DNA from: CAVTJL01 sp963752325
Lineage (GTDB): Bacteria; Pseudomonadota; Alphaproteobacteria; Geminicoccales; Geminicoccaceae
DNA: 64,000 bases
Assembly: GCA_963752325.1 (NCBI GenBank)
Contig: CAVVXU010000010.1
Location: 372,001-436,000, forward strand
Reading direction: 5' to 3'
The notes under the pieces are model-generated. The model did not search any database and had not been told where the DNA came from. It saw only the letters and a list, made by a program, of their open reading frames with translations. The translations under genes were made by a program, and so were the position numbers. Positions 56,063 through 64,000 of this stretch are shown here, piece after piece. How positions within the stretch are numbered: the first letter of the stretch is position 1; every line of letters starts with the position of its first letter.

Positions 56063-56103
56063 GGGGCTGCAACCCCTCCGGCCGCGATGCGTACGGCTCG
56101 TAC
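56063..56103. promoter_or_regulatory. Candidate operator between aminotransferase and hyuA
   Basis: Two palindromes in the 200-bp divergent region: GGGG-CTGCAA-CCCC at 56063-56076 and GTACG-GCT-CGTAC at 56091-56103. The second is a perfect 13-mer typical of GntR-type operators in length and symmetry. A shared regulator controlling both sides is plausible, but none is encoded in the window. Confidence 0.45.
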
Positions 56104-56189
56104 AGGCGCCCCACTCCCGTTGGCCTCTCCCACCTGCTATCAGGTCCTGGCGCCGTCACCGTCGCCAAGGGCCAGGGAGGGGGAAACGC

Positions 56190-58223
56190 ATGCGCTATGT
56201 GCTGGGCATCGACGTCGGCGGCACCTTCACGGATTTCGTAGCCTACGATCGGGACACGAGCGCCATCGAGGTGTGGAAGGAGGCCTCGGTGCCGGCCGAC
56301 CCCGTCGTCGGCATCCTCGAGGGAATCCGCCGCCACCCGGAGCCCGGCGCTATCGCCAACATCCGCCTGGGCACCACGGTGGCGACCAACGCCGTGCTCG
56401 AGCGCAAGGGTGCCGTCGTCGCCTAGGTCACGACCCCCGGCTTCAAGGACGTCCCCTTCATCCAGCTCGAAAACCGCAAGGCCCACTACGACATGAGCTG
56501 GGTCAAGCCGAAGCCGCTCGTGAAGCGCCGCCACTGCTTCGAGCTCGACGAGCGCATCGATGCCTACGGCCGGGTCGTGAAGGCGCTGGACGAGGCCGAG
56601 GTCTGCGCCGTCGCAGCCCGTATCCGCGGGACGCCGGAGATCCGTGCCGTCGCCGTCTGCCTCTTGTTCTCCTACCTCAACCCTGCTCACGAGCAGCGCG
56701 TCCTTGAGATCCTGACCCAGGAGCTGCCCGACCTGCCGGTCTCCATCTCCTACGCCGTGCTGCCCAAGTGGAAGGAGTATGAGCGCGCCTCGACGACGAT
56801 CTCCGACGCGTATCTGAAGCCCGTGGTGAGCCGCCAGCTCCGGGCGATGCGTGGCCGGCTCGACGAGGCCCAGCTCAACGCCCACACCGTCGTCATCAAG
56901 TCGAACGGCGGCGAGATGACGCTCGCCGCCGCGGCCGAGGCGCCCGTCAACATGGTCGTCTCGGGCCCCACGGGCGGGGTCATCGCCAGCCGCTACGTGG
57001 CAGGCCTCGCCGGCATCGAGCATCTCGTCACGCTCGACATGGGCGGCACCTCGACCGACGTCTCGACCATCCAGAACCGCCGCGAGAGCTTCACAACCGC
57101 CTTCGAGATCGAATGGGGCGTGCCGATCCAGGTGCCGATGATCGACATCCGCACCATTGGTGCTGGCGGCGGCTCGATCGCCTGGATCGACAAGGGCGGC
57201 ATGCTGAGGGTGGGCCCGCAGAGCGCCGGCGCCGCTCCCGGCCCCGCCTGCTATGGACGCGGCGGCGCCGAGGCCACCGTCACCGACGCCAATCTCGTGC
57301 TCGGCCGCCTCAGCGCCGACAACTTCCTGGGCGGCCGCATGACGCTCGATGCCGAGGCCGCGCGCCGGGCCGTCGCGAGGGTGGCCGAGGCGCTGGGCCA
57401 ACCGCTCGAGGCGGCCGCCATGGCGATCGTGCGCATCGCCAACACCAACATGGTGGGAGCGCTCCGCTCGGTGCTGATCGAGCGCGGCCTCGACCCGCGC
57501 GACTTCACACTTTGCGCCTTCGGAGGCGCCGGCCCGCTGCACGCGAGCGAGCTGATCCAGGAGATGGGCATTCCCAGTGCGCTCGTGCCGAACTATCCAG
57601 GCCAGTTCTCGGCCTACGGCTTCATCATGACCAACGCCCGCGTCGACCGGCAGCGGACGACCCAGCTCACCAGCCGCCGGTTCGATCCGACCCGCGCCCG
57701 CGAGGTCATGGAGACCCTGGTCCAGGAGGGCGTGGCCGAGCTCGAGGCCCCGGGCTACACGAAAGGCATCGAGGCGATACGCGGCCTCGAGATGCGCTAT
57801 CTCGGCCAGAACTACGAGCTCGAGATGCCGATCGGACCGGATTGCGCTGGACGACGACAAGGTCGAGCGGCTCTGGCAGGCCTTCCACGAGGCGCACGAA
57901 GCGCGCTTCGGCTTCAACATTCCGGGCGAGATCATCGAGCTCGTCACCTACACGGCGACCGTCGTCTCGCTGACGCCCCAGCCCGAGCTGGGCCGGCTGG
58001 CGGAGGCGGAGGGGCCGCCCGAGCCCGTCGGCCGGCGCACGGTCCACTTCGTCGAGGGCAGCCACGAGACCGCGATCTACGATCGGGCCTCCCTCCTGGC
58101 GGGCCACGCCATAGCGGGCCCGGCGATCGTCGAGGAGGCGGCGTCCGTCACGGTCGTCAATCCCGGCCAGGGCTCCAGGTCGATCCCTGGGGCCATCTCC
58201 TGATCGACGCGGCACGGCACTGA
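56190..58223 (+). pseudogene. hyuA: Hydantoinase/5-oxoprolinase subunit A, disrupted by an in-frame stop and two indels
   Basis: ATP-dependent hydantoinase or oxoprolinase A subunit, about 675 residues if restored. ATG 56190 has GGGAGGGGG upstream. The N-terminal ATPase motif GIDVGGTFTDFVAYDR and the second motif TLDMGGTSTDVSTIQ are intact. After KGAVVA there is TAG at 56424 and then VTTPGFKDVPFIQL continues in the same frame. Near 57842 one extra base shifts the frame (EMPIGPD to IALDDDKVERLWQ), and near 58170 one missing base returns to VDPWGHLLIDAARH. The body is otherwise well conserved. Confidence 0.85.
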
Positions 58224-58236
58224 GAGGGCCCGGACG

Positions 58237-59024
58237 ATGCGCTTTTCCGCGAACGGCTTTTACATCGAGAAGTACGTCAAGTGCCCCTGCTGCGGGATGC
58301 TGGTCTATGGGCCCGGCATCGCCGGCACGCGTCACGGCAAGCCTTGCGTCAATTGCTCGGACTGGTGCGTCGCGTGGGCGGGCCGGCGGGATGCGGGTCA
58401 GGTGGAGCCGCGCCTGCCTATCGTCCAGCCGACGATGCCGATCGAGAAGCAGCATCGCCCACTCGGGCCGCGCGCGGCACCGCCTGATCTCGTGACCATG
58501 AACATCATCGATTCGACGATGGTGTCGATCTGCCGCGAGATGGGCATCCTCCTGATGAAGACGTCCTACTCGAGGTGTTCGAGGCGCGCTTCCCGTTTCG
58601 CGTCGAGTCCTGCGAGATGATGCCGGATTCGGGTGGTGCCGGGCAGTGGCGTGGCGGGCTCGGCTATCGCCGCGTGCTGCTGGCGACGACCGTGCCGATC
58701 ACCGGCAGCCAATGCAGCGACCGCCACGAGGTCCATCCGTTCGCGCTCTTCGGCGGCAAGGAGGGCGGCAATGGCGGCACGCTGGTGCGGAAGGCCGGCG
58801 CAGAAGACTGGGCCACGGTGGTGGAGCTCTACGGCAAGGTCAGCTCCAGCAAGTACGCCAACATCCGCTTCGAGCCTGGCGACCGTGTCATGCTGTGGAC
58901 GCCCGGCGGCGGCGGCTACGGCGACCCGGCCGAGCGCCATCCGGCCCGCATCGCCGAAAACGTCGCCGAGGGCTACATCAGCGCCGAGGCTGCCGAAAGA
59001 GACTACGGGTGGAAAGGACCCTGA
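58237..59024 (+). pseudogene. hyuB: Hydantoinase/5-oxoprolinase subunit B with a large internal deletion
   Basis: HyuB subunits usually have 550-700 residues. Here an N-terminal part with a Cys-rich segment (KCPCCGMLVYGPG, then CVNCSDWC) leads to the usual start of the B subunit (LVTMNIIDSTMVSICREMGI, then LLMKTSYS). The sequence then jumps at about 58570, with a frame change, to the C-terminal part (VFEARFPFRVESCEMMPDSG, then GAGQWRGGLGYRRVLLATT). Roughly 400 residues of the middle are missing. The C terminus is complete to YGWKGP. The unit cannot be functional as read. Confidence 0.82.
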
Positions 59025-59444
59025 ACCTAGGCGCCATGGAAGTTCCCAGAGCGGCCACGCACGGCCTCGAAGGCAAACAGGCGCCGGAAATCTGTCCCCG
59101 CGGCGCTCGGCTCGCCTGGATTTCCGGCGCAGGACAGGCTACTCTTCAGTCGAGGCAGGGAATGGCCCGACGCTCATCGCTCAGCACACAGTGTCCACCC
59201 TGCGCCAGAACGGACCCGTGGTCCCGCTTCCCGTCTGCTTCATCGGCAGCGCGGGACAGGCGGCAGAGGGGGGATTGTAGTCATGCAGAAGCCCAGTCTC
59301 TGCCTTGAGGCGAGGTGCCTTTTCGCACGCAGCGACGCCGGCGCGGGTTCCGTCCCGACGGCAGCGGCGATCCGGTTCATCGCCCGATCGGTCAGGCGCT
59401 TCGAGGTCACCGTCTGGGCCCCGGGCTCGACCCAGGGAGGCGCC
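59025..59444. other. Stretch without recognised gene
   Basis: 420 bp after hyuB. Weak frames occur on both strands (plus 59079-59308; minus 59471-59181) without recognisable families. One plus-strand frame runs into the 59445 gene from ATG 59283, but its first 54 residues look like translated non-coding sequence. Confidence 0.4.
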
Positions 59445-59708
59445 ATGTCGCTCAAGGAGCGCGTCTGCCAAGCCATGGTCGAGGAGTTGGGCAGGGAGCG
59501 TGGCTACGTGCTAACCGGCCTCGTCCGCTTTCTCCATGAGCCGCCGAAGACGGCCGTCCTGATCACCTCTGAGCGGCTCGAGAGGGCGGGCGGCTGGAGA
59601 TCGGTCGAGATCGAGCTGGACGAGGCGCGTGCCTCCTCGGCCGCACCCATCGGCGAGGCCGGCCTCATCGGCAGCCTCGCAACCTCCCTCCTGCTCGCCT
59701 TCATCTAA
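59445..59708 (+). CDS. Small hypothetical protein, 87 residues
   Basis: ATG 59445 has GGGAGG about 6 nt upstream. The protein reads MSLKERVCQAMVEELGRERG, then YVLTGLVRFLHEPPKTAVLI, TSERLERAGGWRSVEIELDE and ends with a hydrophobic segment (LIGSLATSLLLAFI). No known family. Conserved-looking composition and good ribosome site argue that it is real. Confidence 0.6.
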   Translation: MSLKERVCQAMVEELGRERGYVLTGLVRFLHEPPKTAVLITSERLERAGGWRSVEIELDEARASSAAPIGEAGLIGSLATSLLLAFI

Positions 59709-59766
59709 GCGCCCGGGGCGCTCCCGCCAGCCCTCGCCGGTTTTTCCCCCCGGCCCTCGGCCCGTC

Positions 59767-60783
59767 TCAATCCCCGTCGTGGTGGTGGCGATAGTGCTCG
59801 CCCAGCAGGTCGCGTCCCCAGTCGCTCATCGGATCGCGCCAGAGCGAGTGGATGTGGTTCGCCTGGTTCTGCGTGCAGTCGAGCTCGATGAGCAGGCGCG
59901 GCCCGTGGATGCGGTAGTAGAAGGCCCTGCCCTCCTCCATGCCGCCGGCCCAGGCGAGATGGAGCCGCTCGAGGCCCGCTTCCTGGACCCGCTCGAGATA
60001 GGGCATGCCCAGGGCGTCCGCGGCATTGCCAACATAGGCCCGCACGACCCGCATCAGGAGATCCTGCTGGCCCAGGCCGAGCCCGGCGAAGGGCAGGCCC
60101 GTGGGCTCACGCAGCGCCTCGGCCCGACCGCGCTCGGTCACGATGTTGCCGAGCGAGGTGCGAGCGATTACGGCCGTCGCGCGCTGCCCGTCATCGAGGC
60201 TCTGCGCGAGCTCGAGGCCGAGCTCGTACTCCTCGCGCATGATCCGCTCGCCGGCGCGCGGGCCGGCAGGGATGCGGGCCGGGTTGGTGCCCCAGAAGGT
60301 GGGCGTCAGGGTCAGGTCTGCCGGGCCGGCCACCGTGACATTGACGATCAGGTGATGGCCCTCGATCCGCCAGCCCCAGGGAGTCTCGCCGGGAATGCCG
60401 AAGAGCGTGAAGCTGTAGTTGAAGGGATCGCGGAAGTCGAAGCGGCCGCCTTCGAGCTCCGCCAGCACCGTCTCGAGCGCCATGATGGCCCTCGCCTTGG
60501 CGGCACCCGACGGGCTCAGCACGCTCGCCAGCAGGCGGTAGGCTGCCGCCTTCTGCGGCTCGGTCATGTCGCGCAGCGCCAAGCCCTGGCGGCGGCGCGG
60601 CGCGTAGTGCCAGTTGCCACGCTCGGCGGCGCCGAACGGCCAGAGCGCCAGCCGCCGCTGCGCCGGATCGAGCCCGTCGAGCCAGGCACCTGCTGCCGCA
60701 GTCGTCGCAGCGACAAGCCTCGAGGCGGAAGCGGGCCGCTCCGGCGACGCTTCGGGGCGCGGCGCCGCGTGCAGATGCGTCAT
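59767..60783 (-). CDS. DUF3500 domain protein
   Basis: 338 residues of the DUF3500 family (function unknown). Characteristic parts: RRLALWPFGAAERGNWHYAP, ALRDMTEPQKAAAYRLLASV, PFNYSFTLFGIPGETPWGWR, IEGHHLIVNVTV, and the C-terminal YYRIHGPRLLIELDCTQNQA with NHIHSLWRDP. Several conserved His and Trp residues hint at an enzyme or haem/metal binding, unproved. No signal peptide. It lies downstream of the HAD gene on the same strand with a 75-bp gap. Confidence 0.85.
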   Translation of the reverse strand: MTHLHAAPRPEASPERPASASRLVAATTAAAGAWLDGLDPAQRRLALWPFGAAERGNWHYAPRRRQGLALRDMTEPQKAAAYRLLASVLSPSGAAKARAIMALETVLAELEGGRFDFRDPFNYSFTLFGIPGETPWGWRIEGHHLIVNVTVAGPADLTLTPTFWGTNPARIPAGPRAGERIMREEYELGLELAQSLDDGQRATAVIARTSLGNIVTERGRAEALREPTGLPFAGLGLGQQDLLMRVVRAYVGNAADALGMPYLERVQEAGLERLHLAWAGGMEEGRAFYYRIHGPRLLIELDCTQNQANHIHSLWRDPMSDWGRDLLGEHYRHHHDGD

Positions 60784-60858
60784 GGCTCGTCTCCGCAGTG
60801 ATGCCGGCGGCCGCGGCCCGCAGCGCTCAGGCGAGCGCCCGGACCGTCGCCGCCGGGT

Positions 60859-61524
60859 CTATGGCCTGGCGAACGCTTCCAGATCGTGATCCAGCAGGTC
60901 CGAGATCCGCTCGATCGTGACGTCGGCCGGCCGATAGGCGGCCAGGGCCTGCGCGTCCGTGGTGTAGTGCCCCTGCCTCGGGAACACTGTCGTGACCCGG
61001 TCACCCCAGATGCTCTTGACCGCGTCCAGAATGCGCAGCTTGTCGTCGATCAGCACGTAGTGGCGCGCGGGGAAATGCGCCTCCACATCCGCCAGCTCCT
61101 GCTCCTTGTGGACGTAGATCAGCACATTGTCGCCGAACAGCGGCCAAAGGCCTGACCGCTCGACCTTGCGTGGCTGGAACACCGCGTCCCCGTCAGAGAG
61201 GATGACCGATGTTCCCACACCCTGCGCGCGTCTCACCACGTCCAGGGCACCGGGATAGATGCGCTCGGCAAACGGATAGTCGAGCAGCCAGTTGGACATG
61301 CGCAGCACCTTTGGATGATGCAGCGTCTCGAGCCGCAGGCGCTCGATCGTCCCCAGATAGTCGGTGTAGCCGAGCTCGGCGCGCAGCTCCTCGAAGATGG
61401 TCCAGTAGCGGTCGCCCGCCTCCTGCCCGTAGCTCTCGGTCAGGTGGGCGCCGAGGTCGGCCTGCACCCGGTCATTGTCGAGAAGCGTGTTGTCCACGTC
61501 GAACAGGAACACTGTGTCAGCCAT
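60859..61524 (-). CDS. HAD-family hydrolase
   Basis: 221 residues. ATG 61524 begins MADTVFLFDVDNTLLDNDRV, with the nucleophile and general acid Asp pair of the DxDxT motif 1. Motif 2 serine is in TSVILSDGDAVFQP, and motifs 3-4 (K then DD) are at VLIYVHKEQ and HYVLIDDKLRIL. A phosphatase of small phosphorylated metabolites is expected. It lies 22 bp downstream of zwf on the same strand and may be in its operon; a role with sugar phosphates is possible. Confidence 0.88.
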   Translation of the reverse strand: MADTVFLFDVDNTLLDNDRVQADLGAHLTESYGQEAGDRYWTIFEELRAELGYTDYLGTIERLRLETLHHPKVLRMSNWLLDYPFAERIYPGALDVVRRAQGVGTSVILSDGDAVFQPRKVERSGLWPLFGDNVLIYVHKEQELADVEAHFPARHYVLIDDKLRILDAVKSIWGDRVTTVFPRQGHYTTDAQALAAYRPADVTIERISDLLDHDLEAFARP

Positions 61525-61546
61525 CCGGGTCGTCCCTTCTGCGCCC

Positions 61547-62959
61547 TTACGAGGACGGGCTCTTCGCCGCCTGCTTGGCCACCTGCGGGTTGCGCCACGG
61601 CCCGTCGGGGCCGATGAGCTGGATTGCCTCTTCCGGCCCCCAGCTCCCCGGCTCGTAGGTGTAGAGCGGGGCCGCGTCGTCGAGAATGGGCTGGACGATC
61701 CGCCACTGGGCGTCGACGATGTCCTCGCGCCCGAACAGCTCGCCATTGCCGTGCAGCGCGTCGCCCAGCAGACGCTGGTAGGGCGGCCGGTACTTGGGGG
61801 CCTCAGCGGCCAGCATCAGCTCCATGTCGTTGCCGACCATCCGGTCGCCCGGCTGCTTGATGCGGATACCCATCCCGATCGCCATGTCGGGGCCGAGCCG
61901 GAAGCGCATGTGCGCCGAGCTCCCCGGCACCAGCTCGCCGAACGTCTCGCGCGGCGGACGGCGGAAGTCGATCGACACCTCGGTGGCCGTGACGGGCAGG
62001 CTCTTGCCGGCACGGATGTAGATCGGCACGCCCTCCCAGCGCCAGCTCTCGATAAAGAGCCTCGCCGCGACGTAGGTCTCGACGGTGGAGTGCGGCCGCA
62101 CGCCAGGGACCTTGCGATAGCCCGCATACTGGCCGCGCACGATGTCATCCAAGGTGAGAGGCCGCACTGCCTTCAGCAGGGCCGACTTGCCGTCGCGCAG
62201 CGCCTCGCTCTCCTCGCCCGTGGGCGGATCCATCACGAGCTGGGCCAGCACCTGCAGCAGGTGGTTCTGCAGCACGTCGCGGGTGGCGCCGTTGGCGTCG
62301 TAGAACTGGCCCCGATCCTCGACGCCGAAGCTTTCCGCCATCGTGATCTGGATGCTGCGCACATGCTGGCGGTTCCAGATCGGCTCGAACATCGGGTTGG
62401 CGAAGCGGGTGTAGAGCAGGTTCTGCACCGGCTCCTTGCCCAGATAGTGGTCGATGCGGAAGATGCTCTCCTCGGGAAAGCACTTCCTCAGCATCGCATT
62501 GAGCTGTTTCGCCGATGCCCGGTCGTGGCCGAAGGGCTTCTCGATGACGAGGCGGGCATCGCGCGCGCTGCCGGCCTTCGCGAGCGCCTGCGCCACGGTG
62601 CCGAACAGCTTGGGTGGAACCGCTAGATAGTGCAGCGGCCGGGTTGCCTTCCCCAGCTCCTCGTGCAGCTTTGTGAAGGTCGCCGGATCCTCGTAGTCGC
62701 CGTCCACATAGCGAAGCAGCGAGAGCAGCTTCTTCTCGGCCGCCGCGTCGCCGACGTTGTGCTCCGCGAGGCTCTTTCTCGCCCGATCCTTCAGCTGGTC
62801 CAGCCCCCAGCCGGCCTTGGCGACGCCGACGATCGGAATGTCCAGCCCCTCCTCGGCCACGAGCCCGAGAAGCGCTGGAAAGATCTGCTTGTACGCCAGA
62901 TCGCCGGTCGCCCCGAAGAAGACGAGGGCGTCCGAGGGCATCGTCGATAGAGCAGCCAT
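61547..62959 (-). CDS. zwf: Glucose-6-phosphate 1-dehydrogenase
   Basis: 470-residue NADP-linked enzyme opening the oxidative pentose-phosphate and Entner-Doudoroff routes. ATG 62959 has GGAGGCGG upstream. The nucleotide motif FFGATGDLAYKQIFPALLGL and the active-site signature RIDHYLGKEPVQN are exact. The frame opens further upstream (to 63115) without a ribosome site. The usual partner genes pgl and edd are not here. Downstream is the HAD gene. Confidence 0.95.
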   Translation of the reverse strand: MAALSTMPSDALVFFGATGDLAYKQIFPALLGLVAEEGLDIPIVGVAKAGWGLDQLKDRARKSLAEHNVGDAAAEKKLLSLLRYVDGDYEDPATFTKLHEELGKATRPLHYLAVPPKLFGTVAQALAKAGSARDARLVIEKPFGHDRASAKQLNAMLRKCFPEESIFRIDHYLGKEPVQNLLYTRFANPMFEPIWNRQHVRSIQITMAESFGVEDRGQFYDANGATRDVLQNHLLQVLAQLVMDPPTGEESEALRDGKSALLKAVRPLTLDDIVRGQYAGYRKVPGVRPHSTVETYVAARLFIESWRWEGVPIYIRAGKSLPVTATEVSIDFRRPPRETFGELVPGSSAHMRFRLGPDMAIGMGIRIKQPGDRMVGNDMELMLAAEAPKYRPPYQRLLGDALHGNGELFGREDIVDAQWRIVQPILDDAAPLYTYEPGSWGPEEAIQLIGPDGPWRNPQVAKQAAKSPSS

Positions 62960-63178
62960 CAGTCCGCCTCCGTCAGCATATCGAAAGGGGGAACAGACAT
63001 CGACGATGCCCGACGCTGGAAGCTGCACGGTGCCAACCCGGCCTGCTGCCTCCAAAGCCTCGCTTGGCACCGGCTCGCCGCCACCCCGGCTTGGCCCTGC
63101 GCTCCCTGGTGGCAAGGATATGGCCGGTCATCGCGAGCTTGTCGAGGCAAGCCGGCCGCGGCGGGCACCGGCCCAAGC

Positions 63179-63652
63179 TCAGCCCTTGTTCCGCAGGAAG
63201 CGCTCGAACGCATCGAGCGTCGTCTCCGAGACATAGTGCTCGATGCCCTCGGCGTCGGTCTCGGCCGCTTCCAGCGGCACGCCGACCGCCACGAGCAGCT
63301 CCACCACGAGACGGTGCCGGGCACGCACGCGCTCCGCCATGGCCGAGCCTTCCTCGGTGAGGAAGACCCCGCGATAGGGACGCGACACCGCCAACCCCTC
63401 GCGTTTCAGGCGGCCGATCGCCTTGGTCGCCGTGGGATGCGTCACACCCAGCCGTCGGGCGATGTCCGTGGTCCGCGCCTCGCCGTGCTCGCGGATCAGA
63501 TCCGCGATCAGCTCGGTATAGTCCTCCAGCATCGCGGCCGAGCGGGCCGAGCGCGCCTGGCTGAAGCGGAGCGCATCGGCGGGCTCGCCGCTCGCCGGCG
63601 CAGCCTCATCCGGCACCTCGTCCGCGAGCGACGCCCGCCTGGCGACCGACAT
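63179..63652 (-). CDS. mntR: Manganese-responsive regulator MntR (DtxR family)
   Basis: 157-residue repressor. After a disordered N-terminal segment, the winged helix begins at MLEDYTELIADLIREHGEAR with the recognition helix in DIARRLGVTHPTATKAIGRL. The metal-binding and dimerisation region includes HRLVVELLVAVGVPLEAAET and EGIEHYVSETT, carrying the expected His/Glu ligands. Length is right for MntR without a C-terminal SH3 domain. Divergent from mntH, which it should repress when manganese is sufficient. Confidence 0.9.
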   Translation of the reverse strand: MSVARRASLADEVPDEAAPASGEPADALRFSQARSARSAAMLEDYTELIADLIREHGEARTTDIARRLGVTHPTATKAIGRLKREGLAVSRPYRGVFLTEEGSAMAERVRARHRLVVELLVAVGVPLEAAETDAEGIEHYVSETTLDAFERFLRNKG

Positions 63653-63700
63653 CGAGACTTCCCTCCCGTCAGCATCCCACCATTTTCAAAGGCGGGCGTC

Positions 63701-63728
63701 ATTATGCAGCCGGAGCTATATTTTGCAA
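63701..63728 (-). promoter_or_regulatory. Promoter of mntR with a weak MntR-like site
   Basis: On the minus strand: -35 TTGCAA (63723-63728) and -10 CATAAT (63701-63706), spacer 16 nt. Across the spacer lies AATATAGC-TCCG-GCTGCATA, with 5 of 8 symmetric pairs, resembling the stronger box on the mntH side. Autoregulation by MntR is possible. Confidence 0.45.
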
Positions 63729-63781
63729 CGGGTTGGATCCGCCCATGCGTGGGGCGCATGGCCTCGGGCCGGTGACGCCGA

Positions 63782-63809
63782 TTGACACGAATTTAGCCTA
63801 AGCTACATT
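63782..63809 (+). promoter_or_regulatory. mntH promoter overlapped by a MntR-type operator
   Basis: -35 TTGACA (63782-63787) and -10 TACATT (63804-63809), spacer 16 nt. The operator AATTTAGCCTAAGCTACATT (63790-63809) is a 20-bp inverted repeat with half sites AATTTAGC and GCTACATT matching at 7 of 8 positions, similar to the known MntR box with TAGC/GCTA core. It covers the -10 element, so bound repressor would block RNA polymerase. Confidence 0.75.
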
Positions 63810-63839
63810 TCGTCGTATGGGCGAAACAGGATGCGCGGC

Positions 63840-64000
<161 letters not shown>

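Noticed and set aside
62960..63178. Sequence between zwf and mntR resembling a dispersed short repeat (translates to DKLAMTG-like text)
   Set aside because: Only one copy was noticed in the window, so a repeat family cannot be supported.

Overview
The window comes from a GC-rich alphaproteobacterium, probably Rhodospirillales or Geminicoccales-like. The family is an inference; the class is well supported. Evidence for the class: an F0 operon (atpI-atpB-atpE-b'-b) separate from F1 and preceded by smc, ALAS-type HemA, SciP and FlbD with CtrA-like sites, a SAM-II riboswitch in front of metA, and a chorismate mutase-hisC-tyrC block.

Layout. 1-3.0 kb: end of smc, then the F0 operon and a clear terminator. 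3.1-8.1 kb: housekeeping genes (zincin, VOC protein, hemA, apaG, TerB protein, MBL hydrolase, HNH nuclease). 8.3-11.9 kb: sugar ABC importer (binding protein and two permeases, no ATPase). 12.0-23.4 kb: flagellar cluster fliK-flgD-flgE-sciP-fliF-fliG-fliH-fliN-flbD-flhA, with an exact sigma-54 promoter in front of fliK. 23.6-28.3 kb: metA with its riboswitch, then chorismate mutase, hisC, tyrC and a ChaC-like gene. 28.3-36.2 kb: secreted repeat protein, a gene-poor stretch, 2OG oxygenase, djlA, an MFS exporter, an orphan oppBC-type permease pair and an SDR remnant. 36.2-47.2 kb: ELM1-like gene followed by a surface polysaccharide locus (CDP-hexose synthesis, four glycosyltransferase genes, one fused to a thymidylate-kinase-like domain, and a flippase). 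47.3-51.7 kb: pyrE, a secreted esterase, a PsiF-like protein, a hypothetical, and an ABC membrane domain without ATPase. 51.8-59.0 kb: amino-acid ABC importer with a class III aminotransferase, divergent from a damaged hydantoinase pair hyuA/hyuB. 59.4-64.0 kb: small hypothetical, DUF3500 protein, HAD hydrolase, zwf, mntR and the start of mntH with a MntR-type operator.

The most striking property is the distribution of reading-frame breaks. About 35 single-base indels, mostly insertions, lie in the 11.4-kb flagellar cluster, while the 10-kb polysaccharide locus has none. The protein sequence stays well conserved across each break. This points to localised sequence error or very recent loss of motility rather than old pseudogenes. 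Some genes below are therefore given as one locus spanning several frames.

No unmistakably new defence or mobile system was found. The best candidates for novelty are the glycosyltransferase-kinase fusion, the ATPase-less ABC membrane protein behind a palindrome-rich leader, and the chorismate mutase with a degenerate prephenate-dehydratase-like tail.
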